Of a stretch of 64,000 bases of DNA, positions 29,856 to 39,221 are shown one piece after another (the first letter of the stretch is position 1; every line of letters starts with the position of its first letter). Made by a program: the position numbers and the translations under genes. Under the pieces are notes generated by a model that worked only from the letters and a program-made list of their open reading frames with translations, was not told the origin of the DNA and made no database searches. The stretch comes from Nocardioides immobilis (GTDB lineage: Bacteria; Actinomycetota; Actinomycetes; Propionibacteriales; Nocardioidaceae). The stretch lies in the NCBI RefSeq assembly GCF_003515065.1, contig NZ_QXGH01000011.1:248001-312000 (forward strand). The letters are read 5' to 3'.

Positions 29856-32800
29856 TCAGCGCTTGCGGGTGCCCTTCTTCTTGATCGGCACGTGCTCGAC
29901 GTGGGGCTCCTCGACCGGTGCGTCGGCAGCTGCCTCCACCTCCGGTACGACGGGCGTCTCGTCGGGCTCGGGCTCGACCACCGGGTCCGGCTCGACCACG
30001 GGCTCGGGCGCCACCACGGGCTCGGGTTCGGGCGCCACCACGGGCTCGGGCTCGACCACCGGTTCCGGCGTCGACTCGGGCTCGGGCGTCGAGGTGCTGG
30101 TCGGCGGGCCGGCGGGCCGGCTGGCGGCACTCCGGCGGGTGCGGGTCACGACCTTCGGCGCGGCCGGCTCGACCGGCGCCTCCGGCTCCGGCTCGGGTTC
30201 CGCGGTGACCGGGGTCGCCTCGACAACCTCTGCCGGCTCAGCGGCCTCGGCGGCCTCGACTACCTCGGCGGGCTCGACAACCTCGGCCGGCTCGACAACC
30301 TCGACGCTCGTGTCGGCGGCGACCTCGACCACCTCGGCGGCCGGGGTCACCTCGTCGGTGACCTCGTCGGTGGCCTCGTCCTCGTCCGGGGCGGGCGGCT
30401 TGGCCATCGCGGCGACGTCCTTCGGCGACGGCACCGCCTTCGAGACCGGCTCGTCGGCCTGGGGTCGGCCGTTGCCCTTGCCACGGCGACGTCGACCGCC
30501 GCCGCGCGACTCGTCGTCGCCGGAACCGCGCCGCGGCTCGACGGGCAGCTCGTGGACGACGATCCCGCGGCCCTGGCAGTGGTCGCAGCTCTCGCTGAAC
30601 GCCTCGACCAGACCGGTGCCGATCCGCTTCCGGGTCATCTGGACCAGGCCGAGCGAGGTCACCTCCGCCACCTGGTGGCGGGTGCGGTCGCGGCCGAGGC
30701 ACTCGACGAGCCGGCGCAGGACGAGGTCCCGGTTGGACTCGAGCACCATGTCGATGAAGTCGACGACGATGATGCCGCCGATGTCGCGGAGCCGGAGCTG
30801 CCGGACGATCTCCTCGGCGGCCTCCAGGTTGTTCTTGGTGACCGTCTCCTCGAGGTTACCGCCCGACCCGGTGAACTTGCCGGTGTTGACGTCGACGACG
30901 GTCATCGCCTCGGTGCGGTCGATGACCAGCGAACCGCCGGACGGGAGCCACACCTTGCGGTCGAGGCCCTTGGCGATCTGCTCGTCGATCCGGTAGCTCG
31001 CGAAGACGTCCGGCTTGTCCGGCTGGCCCTCGGCGGAGGTTCGGTAGTGCTCCAGCCGGTCGGCCAGGTCGGGGGCCATGTGCTCGACGTAGTCGTGGAC
31101 GGTCTCCCACGCGTCCTCGCCCTGGACGACGAGCTTGGCGAAGTCCTCGGTGAAGAGGTCGCGGACCACCTTGAGCGTGAGGTCCGGCTCGCCGTACAGG
31201 AGCTGCGGCGCGTTCCCCTTGGCGACCTTCCTCTCGATGTCCTCCCAGCGGGCCTTCAGCCGCTCGACATCGCGGGTGAGCTCGTCCTCGGAGGCACCCT
31301 CGGCGGCGGTCCGGACGATGACACCGGCCGTCTCGGGGACGATCTCCTTGAGCAGCGTCTTGAGACGTCCGCGCTCGGTGTCGGGCAGCTTCCGGGAGAT
31401 GCCGGAGGTCGTGCCGTCCGGGACGTAGACGAGGAACCGGCCGGCGAGGCTGACCTGGCTGGTCAGCCGGGCGCCCTTGTGGCCGATCGGGTCCTTGGTC
31501 ACCTGGACGAGGATGCTCTGGCCGGACGTCAGGACGGACTCGATCTTGCGCGGTTGGCCGTCCTTGTGGCCGAGCGATGACCAGTTGACCTCACCGGCGT
31601 ACAGAACCGCGTTGCGGCCCTTGCCGATGTCGATGAACGCGGCCTCCATGCTGGGGAGCACGTTCTGCACGCGCCCGAGGTAGACGTTGCCGATCAGCGA
31701 GGTCTGGGACTCGCGGGCGACGTAGTGCTCGACGAGGACCTTGTCCTCCATCACGGCGATCTGGGTGAGGTCCTTGCGCTGGCGGACGACCATGACCCGG
31801 TCGACCGACTCGCGGCGGGCCAGGAACTCCGCCTCACTGACGATCGGCGCGCGGCGCCGGCCGGCTTCGCGACCGTCGCGGCGGCGCTGCTTCTTCGCCT
31901 CCAGGCGAGTGGAGCCGGCGATCGACGTGATCTCGTCCTCCGGCGACCGCGGCTTGCGGACCCGGGTCACGGTGGTGGCGTCGTCGGCGTCGGAGCCGCC
32001 CTCGCCCTCGCGGCGACGGCGCCGGCGGCGACGCGAGGAGGACGACGAACCGCCCTCGCCCTGCTCGCCACCCTCGGCGTCGGCGTCGCCTGCATCGGCG
32101 GAGTCGGCGCTCTCGTCGGTGCCGGCATCGCCGGCGGCCTTCGAGTCGCCGTCAGCGGACTCGTCAGTGTCGTCGGCGTCGTCGTCGCCGTTCGCCCCGC
32201 CTCCAGCGCCGGCACCGGCCGGCTTGCGACGGCGGCGGCCACCACGGCGACGCCGGCGGCGGGCGGCCGAGCTGGTGCCACCTTCGCCGCCCTCGCCCTG
32301 CTCGGCGTCGCCGTCGTCGGACTCGTCACCGCTGTCGGCAGCGTCCTGGTCGTCCTCGACCGTCTCGGCCTTCGGCTTCGGGGCCTTCGCGGACTTCTTG
32401 GCGGGTGCCTTCTTGGCCGGCGCGTCGCCGGCCTTGGCGTCCTCGGCCTTGTCGGCCGGCTCGGCCTTCTCGTCCTCGTCGCCGTCCGTCGGCTCCGCCT
32501 TCGGCTTCGGCTTGGCCCTCTTCGCCGGCGCCTTCTTGGCCGGCGGCTGGAACAGGACCGCCGTGCCGGACGTCGACTGCGCGTCGTCCTCGGGGGTGCC
32601 CGGTGCCTCGCCGGACGCGTCGGTCGTCGGCTCGGGCTCTGCCTCCGCCTTCGCGGCCTTCGACGCGGCCGGGGTCTTCTTGGCGGCGGCCTTCTTCGCC
32701 GGCGCCTTCTTGGCAGCGGCGGCCTTCTTCGCCGGCGCCTTCTTGGCCGCCGTCTTCTTCGCGGCAGCCTTCTTGGCCGGCTTCTCCTCGGGAGTCGCGT

Positions 32801-32885
32801 CGGCGGCGACCTCCGGAGCGACGGTCTCGGCGGGTGCTGCTTCGGTCACAGGGGTGTCGACGGTGTCGACCGGGGTGTCAGCCAT
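29856..32885 (-). CDS. rne: Ribonuclease E/G family endoribonuclease
   Basis: This 1009-residue RNase E/G handles mRNA turnover and rRNA and tRNA processing. The N-terminal region of about 350 residues is disordered and charged: KKAPAKKAAAKK repeats, then acidic blocks with Arg-rich patches (RRRRRRGGRRRR). The catalytic core runs from about 355 to 780. It comprises an S1 domain (NVYLGRVQNVLPSMEAAFIDIG, about residue 405), the DNase I-like site with VVDVNTGKF (about 665) and VVDFIDM (about 712), and a zinc-link CDHCQGRG (about 768) of the CPxC type. The C-terminal tail is Pro/Glu/Val repeats (PEPVVEPEPVVAPEPEP) and ends KKKGTRKR. The core-in-the-middle layout is usual for actinobacteria. A 411-base leader region precedes it. 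Confidence 0.96.
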   Translation of the reverse strand: MADTPVDTVDTPVTEAAPAETVAPEVAADATPEEKPAKKAAAKKTAAKKAPAKKAAAAKKAPAKKAAAKKTPAASKAAKAEAEPEPTTDASGEAPGTPEDDAQSTSGTAVLFQPPAKKAPAKRAKPKPKAEPTDGDEDEKAEPADKAEDAKAGDAPAKKAPAKKSAKAPKPKAETVEDDQDAADSGDESDDGDAEQGEGGEGGTSSAARRRRRRGGRRRRKPAGAGAGGGANGDDDADDTDESADGDSKAAGDAGTDESADSADAGDADAEGGEQGEGGSSSSSRRRRRRRREGEGGSDADDATTVTRVRKPRSPEDEITSIAGSTRLEAKKQRRRDGREAGRRRAPIVSEAEFLARRESVDRVMVVRQRKDLTQIAVMEDKVLVEHYVARESQTSLIGNVYLGRVQNVLPSMEAAFIDIGKGRNAVLYAGEVNWSSLGHKDGQPRKIESVLTSGQSILVQVTKDPIGHKGARLTSQVSLAGRFLVYVPDGTTSGISRKLPDTERGRLKTLLKEIVPETAGVIVRTAAEGASEDELTRDVERLKARWEDIERKVAKGNAPQLLYGEPDLTLKVVRDLFTEDFAKLVVQGEDAWETVHDYVEHMAPDLADRLEHYRTSAEGQPDKPDVFASYRIDEQIAKGLDRKVWLPSGGSLVIDRTEAMTVVDVNTGKFTGSGGNLEETVTKNNLEAAEEIVRQLRLRDIGGIIVVDFIDMVLESNRDLVLRRLVECLGRDRTRHQVAEVTSLGLVQMTRKRIGTGLVEAFSESCDHCQGRGIVVHELPVEPRRGSGDDESRGGGRRRRGKGNGRPQADEPVSKAVPSPKDVAAMAKPPAPDEDEATDEVTDEVTPAAEVVEVAADTSVEVVEPAEVVEPAEVVEAAEAAEPAEVVEATPVTAEPEPEPEAPVEPAAPKVVTRTRRSAASRPAGPPTSTSTPEPESTPEPVVEPEPVVAPEPEPVVAPEPVVEPDPVVEPEPDETPVVPEVEAAADAPVEEPHVEHVPIKKKGTRKR

Positions 32886-33296
32886 GCGCTGCTCCTCCGC
32901 CCGACTGCCTCACGGCCGGTCCGGGCGTGTCCATCGCCGCACGGGTCCTCAGGGGTTGGGGACCGACGGCGCAAGCCTTCAGTGGGACGACACCCTCCGC
33001 GGAGCGTCACTGGCGGCCAGGGCCTGCCTGCCGCGGTCGCGCGGGTCCGGATGTCATCCCGGGCGCCGGATCGCTGTCACCGATCCGTCTACCTGCGTCG
33101 CGGTCTGGCGAGGTCTTGACCTCCACCGTGCCGGACCCGTCTAGGTGCTACGAGAACCGGCGAGAACGTCGTCGAATCGGTCCGTCGGGTCCTCGTCGGA
33201 GGTGCGCCGTCGGGGGCCGATCTGTGGCGAGTATCGCACACAGCGGATGAACGGTCGGCATCTCGGCGGGACGGGTAAGCCCCTCGGACCTGCTCG
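32886..33296 (-). other. Long gene-free leader region upstream of rne
   Basis: This 411-base stretch lies between the DUF2344 gene and rne. I find no credible small gene, tRNA or strong hairpin in it. It must hold the rne promoter and could hold a long 5' untranslated region, since RNase E genes often control their own mRNA through the leader. A possible ribosome site GGAGGAG lies about 7 bases before the rne ATG. Several overlapping frames cross it but have no protein-like character. Confidence 0.6.
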
Positions 33297-34010
33297 TCAG
33301 GCCAACGGGTCGCCGACCGACCCGGTGGTCTCGTCGAGCGGGCCCTGCGCGAGCCGGGTCAGCAGAGCGGTCGCCGGCGGAGTGAACCCAGAGACCTCGG
33401 CGAGGCCGGACAGGACGTCGTCGGGTCGTACGGCGGGCACGGCGTGTCGCAGCACCAGGGCGAGCGCCGGCTCCCCCTCGGCGTCGGTGACGTCCAGCGC
33501 GACGACCGCCGCGCGGCAGTCGAACGTACGGAGGCCCTTCTTCGTCATCCGCTCGACCGCCACGGACTCGGTGCCGAGGAAGGCGGCGACCGCGGCCTCG
33601 ACGTCGGCCCGCTCGGCGCCGCGCAGCTCGACGAGCCACGAGCTGGCCACCAGCAGGTCGGCGAGCGACCCGCCCGGCGACTCCACGATCGCCGCGATGT
33701 CGAGCCCCTCCGGCAGCGCAGCGTCGAGCGCGCGGCCGATCTCCGCGGGATCGCGGGTCTCGGCCAGCCCGAGCTCGAGGTACTCCGCCTCGCTCGCCGC
33801 GCCGGTCGGCGACGCGCCGGCGTAGGAGATCCGCGGGTGCGGGTGGAACCCCGACGAGTAGGCCATCGGGATCTCGGCGCGGAAGACCGCCCGCTCCACC
33901 GCCCGGCTCACGTCACGGTGGCTCGTGAACCGCAGCCGGCCGCGCTTGGCGTAGCGGATCCGCAGCCGTTGGACCGGCGGGGCCTGCTGCTCGGGCTGCT
34001 GACGACTCAC
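33297..34010 (-). CDS. DUF2344 protein, radical SAM-associated (TIGR03936 type)
   Basis: This 237-residue protein contains the conserved block RLRIRYAKRGRLRFTSHRDVSRAVERAVFRA, followed by GFHPHPRISYAGASPTGAASEAEYLEL. These are diagnostic of the TIGR03936/DUF2344 family. Members are normally encoded directly beside a TIGR03960 radical SAM protein, or fused to it. Here that partner (40285-42237) is 6.2 kb away, separated by an accessory block. The pair lies upstream of rne, rplU and rpmA in many actinobacteria. The function is unknown; RNA or cofactor modification has been suggested on context alone. The gene starts with ATG at 34010, 16 bp downstream of the winged-helix gene. Confidence 0.92.
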   Translation of the reverse strand: MSRQQPEQQAPPVQRLRIRYAKRGRLRFTSHRDVSRAVERAVFRAEIPMAYSSGFHPHPRISYAGASPTGAASEAEYLELGLAETRDPAEIGRALDAALPEGLDIAAIVESPGGSLADLLVASSWLVELRGAERADVEAAVAAFLGTESVAVERMTKKGLRTFDCRAAVVALDVTDAEGEPALALVLRHAVPAVRPDDVLSGLAEVSGFTPPATALLTRLAQGPLDETTGSVGDPLA

Positions 34011-34026
34011 GAGCCAGAAGGGTAGG

Positions 34027-35205
34027 TCAACCGAGCCGCGCGCCCTTCATCTGCGGGGAGGCGTAGACGTTGGTGATCCGCACCCCGCCCAGCCAGCCGG
34101 TGAGCCGCGCGGCCTCGGCCTCGAGCGCCTCCGTGGCCTCGGCACCGACGTCGCGGCGGAGCACCACCCGGACCACCGCGTCCTCGTCCTGGACCCAGCA
34201 GCCCACCACCCGGCCGTCCCACCACGCGGTGGTGCCGGCGTTGCCGTTGCTGTCGAAGAGGTACGGCGTGTCGGCCGGGTCGAGGTAGAACGACCTCTCC
34301 TTCCAGCCCATCACCGTCGGGTCGAGGGTCGGCAGCAGCGCCGCCCACGGGGCAACGGGCTCGACCGGCTCGTCGTCGCCCGCTAGCACCCAGCCCACCC
34401 CGTCGTCGAGCGCGACCTGGACGGCGCCGACGTCGGCCAGCGCCCGTCGGACGATCGTCTTGGTCGCGCCGAGCCACCAGACGATGTCGGTCTCGGTGCC
34501 AGGACCGAAGGTCGCCAGCCAGCGCCGGACCAGCTCGGCGTACCCCTTGTCCTCCGGCCACGGCACCATCGCCTCCGCGAGCCAGTGGTCGGTGCGCACC
34601 CAGGTAGGCTTGTTGAGCCGCCAGTGACCCGCATTGACGCCCCGGACCACCCGGCCCTCCGCGCCCAGCGTCGTCATCACCCACGCGCCGATCGGGAACT
34701 CCCCGCCCCACTTCTTGTCCGGTGAGCCGAGGGAGAAGCGGCCCTCGAGCGCGGGCACCAGGTCACGCAGCTCCCGGGTGGTGCGCGGCACCCCGTCGGC
34801 CATTTCGGCCAGCACGTCGGCGAGCACGGAGTCGATCCAGGCGGTCGGGTCGTCGGCGAGCCCGGCTCCGACCACCCGCTGGGCCAGCAGCTTGCGCTGC
34901 TGGACCGCGACCCGGGCCGCCGCACTCCCCCAGGCCGCCGGCAGCAGGTCGCGCGGGAACACGAACAGCGTGCGGCGCATCGCGAGCTGCTTGACCAGCA
35001 CCCGGTCGTCGTACAGCGCGGCATCGACGTCGGCCAGGGTCACGCCGGGCACGCGCGCCCACAGCGCCAGGTGCACGGTCGCCGCCTCGGTGGCGTGCAG
35101 GACGGTCATCGCCCGCGTGGCGCTGACCACGTCCGGACAGCCGTCCACCAGGCCGTGGCGCCGCGCCAACCGGGCCCGGCGCTCGTCGTCGTCGATGTGG
35201 CGCAC
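34027..35205 (-). CDS. Winged-helix DNA-binding domain protein (HTH_42, AlkZ/YcaQ-like)
   Basis: This 392-residue protein from the GTG at 35205 reads VRHIDDDERRARLARRHGL, the usual opening of this family; the 32 residues upstream are not conserved. Tandem winged-helix segments include ATEAATVHLALWARVPGVTLADVDAAL, LAMRRTLFVFPRDLLPAAW and ETDIVWWLGATKTIVRRAL. The C-terminal part ends PQMKGARLG. Relatives (YcaQ/AlkZ) include glycosylases that unhook DNA crosslinks using a QxQ or QxD motif. I do not see that motif plainly here, so the enzymatic role is uncertain. It is divergent from the first DUF4190 gene, with 88 bp between. Confidence 0.85.
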   Translation of the reverse strand: MRHIDDDERRARLARRHGLVDGCPDVVSATRAMTVLHATEAATVHLALWARVPGVTLADVDAALYDDRVLVKQLAMRRTLFVFPRDLLPAAWGSAAARVAVQQRKLLAQRVVGAGLADDPTAWIDSVLADVLAEMADGVPRTTRELRDLVPALEGRFSLGSPDKKWGGEFPIGAWVMTTLGAEGRVVRGVNAGHWRLNKPTWVRTDHWLAEAMVPWPEDKGYAELVRRWLATFGPGTETDIVWWLGATKTIVRRALADVGAVQVALDDGVGWVLAGDDEPVEPVAPWAALLPTLDPTVMGWKERSFYLDPADTPYLFDSNGNAGTTAWWDGRVVGCWVQDEDAVVRVVLRRDVGAEATEALEAEAARLTGWLGGVRITNVYASPQMKGARLG

Positions 35206-35293
35206 GAGGACATCGTCACGGACGCCACCGACACCTGCCCCGAACCAGGGAATCTTCCGTGAGCCGAGGCGCGCAGGCCGTACGCTGCTCCCC

Positions 35294-35956
35294 GTGAGCA
35301 ACCCTTACGGCAACGACCCCTACGGCCAGCAGCCCCCCAACCCCTACGGCGGCGGCGGTGGTGGCTCATCGTTCAACGCCCCGGGAGCCGGCGGCTTCGA
35401 GCAGCCCAAGACCGACGGCGTCTCCATCGCGGCCCTCGTCACCGGCCTGCTCTGTTGCGCGCCCGTGAGCCTCATCCTGGGCATCGTCGGCATCAAGCGC
35501 ACCAAGGGCGGTCAGCGCAAGGGCCGCGGGCTGGCGATCACCGGACTGGTGCTCGGCCTGGTCGGCCTCCTGGTGTGGATCGGCGTCGGTATCGCGGCGA
35601 TTGCCGGCGTCGCCTGGTTCGACTCGCTGCTCCTGCCGGAGGAGGCCGAGGTCGGCCAGTGCATGGACGTGACCGAGGAGGGCAACGAGGTGCTGCTCTA
35701 CGAGAAGGACTGCACCGAGGACCACGACGCGGAGGTCGTCGCCGTCGCCGAGGTCGACGCCGACAACAAGGACGCGATCAGCGGCATGGTCGCCTACTGC
35801 AACGAGATCATCAGCGACGAGGATCAGATCAAGCTCGCTGAAGTCGAGGGCCTCGAGTACAAGGCCGTCATCGAGGACCCCAACAACGTCGACATCGGCG
35901 ACCACCTGGTCTGCTACGTCGAGTCGAGCAAGAAGCTCGACGAGCCGATCCTCTGA
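35294..35956 (+). CDS. DUF4190/Septum_form-type membrane protein, copy 1
   Basis: This 220-residue protein starts at GTG (VSNPYGNDPYGQQPPNPYGG). The N-terminal tail is cytoplasmic, with PYG repeats and glycines. Two membrane segments at about 45-95 form the DUF4190 unit (ISIAALVTGLLCCAPVSLILGIVG followed by KRTKGGQRKGRGLAITGLVLG). The extracellular domain has VGQCMDVTEEGNE, DCTEDHDAEVVAVAEV and HLVCYVESS, matching the Septum_form layout of a GxC box, a C-x-x-x-H-D/E-A-E-V box and a final Cys. It is the first of three plus-strand relatives in a row, with a fourth at 39490. The function is unknown; a role at the cell envelope is likely. Confidence 0.85.
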   Translation: MSNPYGNDPYGQQPPNPYGGGGGGSSFNAPGAGGFEQPKTDGVSIAALVTGLLCCAPVSLILGIVGIKRTKGGQRKGRGLAITGLVLGLVGLLVWIGVGIAAIAGVAWFDSLLLPEEAEVGQCMDVTEEGNEVLLYEKDCTEDHDAEVVAVAEVDADNKDAISGMVAYCNEIISDEDQIKLAEVEGLEYKAVIEDPNNVDIGDHLVCYVESSKKLDEPIL

Positions 35957-35963
35957 CGCCTCG

Positions 35964-36659
35964 ATGAGTGGACCCTGGGGCGGGCCGCACGACCCCGAAC
36001 CGGGCGAGCCGCCGTACCAGCCCTACGGCACCAGTCCCTACGGCACCTCTCCGTACGGCGGCGCGCCCGCGTCGCCGTACGGACCGGGCAGCCCCGTCGG
36101 CCGGCGCACGGACCCGGTCTCGATCACGGGGTTCGTCCTGAGCCTGCTGTGCTGCACCAGCGTGGTCGGCCTGATCCTCGGGATCGTCGGGCTGAGCCGT
36201 ACCAAGGACGGGGTCCGGGCCGGCCGGTGGGCGGCCGTCTCCGCGATCGCGATCGGCGCCGTCGGCACCCTGGCGTTCGTCGGGGTGGTCGGGTTCTTCA
36301 CCTGGTTCGGCACCAGCACCGTGCTGCTCTCGAGCGCCGACGTCGGCCAGTGCGTCGACGTCGACGAAGTCGGTTCCGACAAGGACGCGACGCTCTTCAA
36401 GAAGGACTGCGACGAGCCGCACGAGGCCGAGATCGTCGTCGCCGGCGACTTCAGCAGCGACCAGGTCGAGGCCTACGAGAACGGCGGGCCCGCCGACGTG
36501 TGCGAGGTCCTGCTCGGCCAGGAGTACGCCGAGGCGTTCGGCGCCGGCGGCTACGCCCTCGACATCGTCTTCGAGGCGTCGGAGCCCGAGTCGGGCGACG
36601 ACTTCATCTGCTACCTCGAGCGCGCGGACGGCGACGACCTCGACAGACCCATCGACTGA
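35964..36659 (+). CDS. DUF4190/Septum_form-type membrane protein, copy 2
   Basis: This 231-residue protein is clearly related to its neighbour. It has the PYG-repeat tail PYQPYGTSPYGTSPYGGAP, the DUF4190 unit VSITGFVLSLLCCTSVVGLILGIVG followed by SRTKDGVRAGRWAAVSAIAIGAVG, and an outer domain with DVGQCVDVDEVGSDKD, DCDEPHEAEIVVAGDF and FICYLERADG. It starts 7 bp after copy 1, so they form an operon that probably includes the third gene. The shared cysteine and His-Asp/Glu boxes suggest that the same fold was duplicated and then drifted. Confidence 0.85.
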   Translation: MSGPWGGPHDPEPGEPPYQPYGTSPYGTSPYGGAPASPYGPGSPVGRRTDPVSITGFVLSLLCCTSVVGLILGIVGLSRTKDGVRAGRWAAVSAIAIGAVGTLAFVGVVGFFTWFGTSTVLLSSADVGQCVDVDEVGSDKDATLFKKDCDEPHEAEIVVAGDFSSDQVEAYENGGPADVCEVLLGQEYAEAFGAGGYALDIVFEASEPESGDDFICYLERADGDDLDRPID

Positions 36660-36686
36660 ACGCCGGAGACTGTGGGGGTCTCGAAG

Positions 36687-37478
36687 ATGAGTGAAACTCC
36701 GGACAACGGCCTGACTCCGCCCGGACCGTCGACCTACGGTCCGGCGCAACCTCCCACGCCGGCCCCGCCTGCGAATCCGTACTTCGGCGCACCGCCTCGT
36801 CAGGCACCCCGCCCATCGACCGACGGCGGACTGGGCTGGACCGCCTTCGGCCTGGCCGTGGTCTTCTGCTTCCCGCTCCTGCCACTCGTGGGCGCGGTGC
36901 TCGCGATCATCACCCTGGCGCGCAAGCGCTTCCGGCCCCGCTGGATTGCGATCCTCGCTCTTCTCGCCGGCCTCGCCGGAACCGGCCTGCAGGTCGCGGT
37001 CGTCACCAGCGGTGCCTTCTGGGACGGCGTCCGCGACGGCATGAACGAATCCCTGGAGGACGAGGCCGAGGACGCGCGTCGTTCCGGCGAGCCGACCGAG
37101 ATCAGCTCACTCAAGCTCCGGACGGGCGACTGCTTCAACGACCCCGTCGTCCTGGGAACGCTCGGGCCGGGCAGCGGCGGGAGCTCGACCGTCACCCTCA
37201 TCCCGTGCGACCAGAAGCACGATCTCGAGGTCTACGCGACGTTCCGCGTGCCCGGCACGGACTTCCCCGGCAAGGACGCCTTCGGCGAGCACATCGACAA
37301 ATGCTTCGGCGCGTTCCGGCGCTACGTGGGCGTGTCGTACGGCGATTCGGTGCTAGAGATCTTCTACTACTCACCGACCAAGCAGTCGTGGTCGGTGCTC
37401 GGCGACCGGACGATCAGCTGCCTCGCCGCTCATTCGAAGCGGAAGCTGACGGAGTCCGTCAAGGGATCCAAGCGCTAA
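36687..37478 (+). CDS. Septum_form-type membrane protein, copy 3
   Basis: This 263-residue protein starts at ATG 36687 (MSETPDNGLTPPGP); a GTG at 36672 would add five residues and cannot be excluded. A Pro-rich cytoplasmic tail is followed by two membrane segments (TAFGLAVVFCFPLLPLVGAVLAIITLA and WIAILALLAGLAGTGLQVAVV). The outer domain has LRTGDCFNDPVV, VTLIPCDQKHDLEVYATF and RTISCLAA, a good Septum_form match with four cysteines. It lies 27 bp after copy 2 and ends 3 bp before the convergent PhoD-like gene. Confidence 0.82.
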   Translation: MSETPDNGLTPPGPSTYGPAQPPTPAPPANPYFGAPPRQAPRPSTDGGLGWTAFGLAVVFCFPLLPLVGAVLAIITLARKRFRPRWIAILALLAGLAGTGLQVAVVTSGAFWDGVRDGMNESLEDEAEDARRSGEPTEISSLKLRTGDCFNDPVVLGTLGPGSGGSSTVTLIPCDQKHDLEVYATFRVPGTDFPGKDAFGEHIDKCFGAFRRYVGVSYGDSVLEIFYYSPTKQSWSVLGDRTISCLAAHSKRKLTESVKGSKR

Positions 37479-37481
37479 CAG

Positions 37482-39125
37482 CTAGTTGGTCTCCTCCCGG
37501 ATCGTGTCGCGGACGATCGCGTCGCGGCCCGGAGCAGCGTTGGTACGACGCGGACGCAGGCTCGTGCCCTCCTCCTGGAGACCCCGCACCCCGTCCTCGA
37601 GCACGAACGTCGCGCGCGTGAAGGCAGCGGCGCCGGGCTCGGTCACCTTCGGAACGCACCGGAAGCGCGCGGTGAGCGCGTCCGGCGTGATCGTGGTGCT
37701 GACGTAGCCGCGGAGGTTGGTCCAGAAGCGCAGGTTGGGGTTCCACGCGGCCCACGGGTGGGTGCCCGTCGGCTCGTCGTACCCGTCGCCCCCGGAGGAG
37801 ACCGACGACGTGATGAGCTCCGAGCCGACCACGGCCGAAGCAGGGTCGGCGAAGTCGGCGTACACGTCCGAGGCCCAGTGCGCGTGCACGTCTCCGGTCA
37901 GCACGACCGGGTTGCGCACACCGGCGTCGATCCACGACTGCACGACCCGCTGCCGGGTCGCCGGGTAGCCGTCCCACGCGTCCATCGACACCGTGGTCGC
38001 CGCTTCCGGGTCGCGGTCGCGCTTCCCGAAGAACACCTGCTGGCCGAGCAGGTCCCAGGTCGCCTCCGACCGGGCGAACCCGTCGGCCAGCCACGCCTCC
38101 TGCTCCGCGCCGAGCAGCGAGCGCGACGGGTCGGCTGCCTCGACGCAGTCCTTGTAGCCGTCGCCGCACGCCTGGTCGGACCGGTACTGGCGCGAGTCGA
38201 GCATGTGGAAGTTGGCGAGGGTCCCCCACCGCACCCGGCGGAAGAGCTGCAGGTCCGGGCCGCTCGGCACCGACGTACGCCGGAGCGGCAGGTTCTCGTA
38301 GTAGGCGCGGTACGCCGTCGCCCGGCGCTCGGCGAAGCCCGGTTGCTCGACGGCCCGTTCGGCGACCTCGTCGGCGTAGTTGTTGTCGACCTCGTGGTCG
38401 TCCCACACGGCCAGCCACGGCGCGGCGGCGTGGGCCGCCTGGAGGTCCGGGTCGGTCTTGTACTGCGCGTGCCGCTGCCGGTAGTTGGCGAGCGTCACCG
38501 TCTCCGGTCCCGCGTGGTGCCGGCCGACGCCGTCGCCGCCGCCCTCGTACTGGTAGTCGCCGAGGTGCAGGACCAGGTCCGGCCGCTCGTCCGCGAGAGC
38601 GCGGTACGCCGAGAAGTAGCCGGCCGGGAGGTTCGAGCACGAGGCGAACGCCATCGTCATCGACGGTACGGCGGCGCCCGGCGCCGGTGTCGTGACGCCG
38701 CGGCCGATCGCGCTGGTCCATCCGCCCTGCCGGAACCGGTAGTAGTACTCCCGCCCCGGCTTGAGGCCCGCCACCTCGACGTGGACCGCGTGCGCCCACG
38801 CCGGTGACGCCGTCGCCGTGCCCGACCGGACCACGTCGGCGAACCGCTCGTCGGTCGCCACCTGCCACAGCACCTCATAGCTGCGGGACGGCATGCCGCC
38901 GAGGCCGTCCGGCTCGATCGGCGACGGAGCGAGCCGGGTCCAGATGACGAAGCCGTCGGGGAGCGGGTCTCCCGAGGCGACGCCGAGCGTGAACGGGTCC
39001 CGGCGCAGCGGCGCGGCCGCGGCGCTGGCCCGGGTGTCGAGGAGGCCGAGCGGCCCCGTGACGGTCACGGTGGCTGCGCCGGCGACGACGCCGGCCTGCA
39101 GCATGCTTCTCCGAGTCGAACGCAT
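37482..39125 (-). CDS. PhoD-family alkaline phosphatase / phosphodiesterase
   Basis: This 547-residue secreted metallophosphatase has a twin-arginine signal (MRSTRRSMLQAGVVAGAATVTVTG, cleaved near ASA-AAA). I chose the ATG at 39125 because GAGG is then 9 bases away; the ATG at 39131 adds two residues. An N-terminal Fn3-like domain (GVASGDPLPDGFVIWTRL to YYYRFR) precedes the PhoD catalytic domain. That domain has FASCSNLPAGYFSAY, LVLHLGDYQYEGG, WDDHEVDNNYA and VLTGDVHAHWASDV. PhoD enzymes use Ca and Fe to release phosphate from mono- and diesters such as teichoic acid or DNA. No Pho box was recognised. Confidence 0.93.
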   Translation of the reverse strand: MRSTRRSMLQAGVVAGAATVTVTGPLGLLDTRASAAAAPLRRDPFTLGVASGDPLPDGFVIWTRLAPSPIEPDGLGGMPSRSYEVLWQVATDERFADVVRSGTATASPAWAHAVHVEVAGLKPGREYYYRFRQGGWTSAIGRGVTTPAPGAAVPSMTMAFASCSNLPAGYFSAYRALADERPDLVLHLGDYQYEGGGDGVGRHHAGPETVTLANYRQRHAQYKTDPDLQAAHAAAPWLAVWDDHEVDNNYADEVAERAVEQPGFAERRATAYRAYYENLPLRRTSVPSGPDLQLFRRVRWGTLANFHMLDSRQYRSDQACGDGYKDCVEAADPSRSLLGAEQEAWLADGFARSEATWDLLGQQVFFGKRDRDPEAATTVSMDAWDGYPATRQRVVQSWIDAGVRNPVVLTGDVHAHWASDVYADFADPASAVVGSELITSSVSSGGDGYDEPTGTHPWAAWNPNLRFWTNLRGYVSTTITPDALTARFRCVPKVTEPGAAAFTRATFVLEDGVRGLQEEGTSLRPRRTNAAPGRDAIVRDTIREETN

Positions 39126-39221
39126 GGCCATCAACCTCGCCTGACTCAGCGTCCGGGGGTCGACACCGGCGTGAAGACTCCGTGACCGGATCGCCCCCAG
39201 GACATCGGGTACCGCTCCGGC

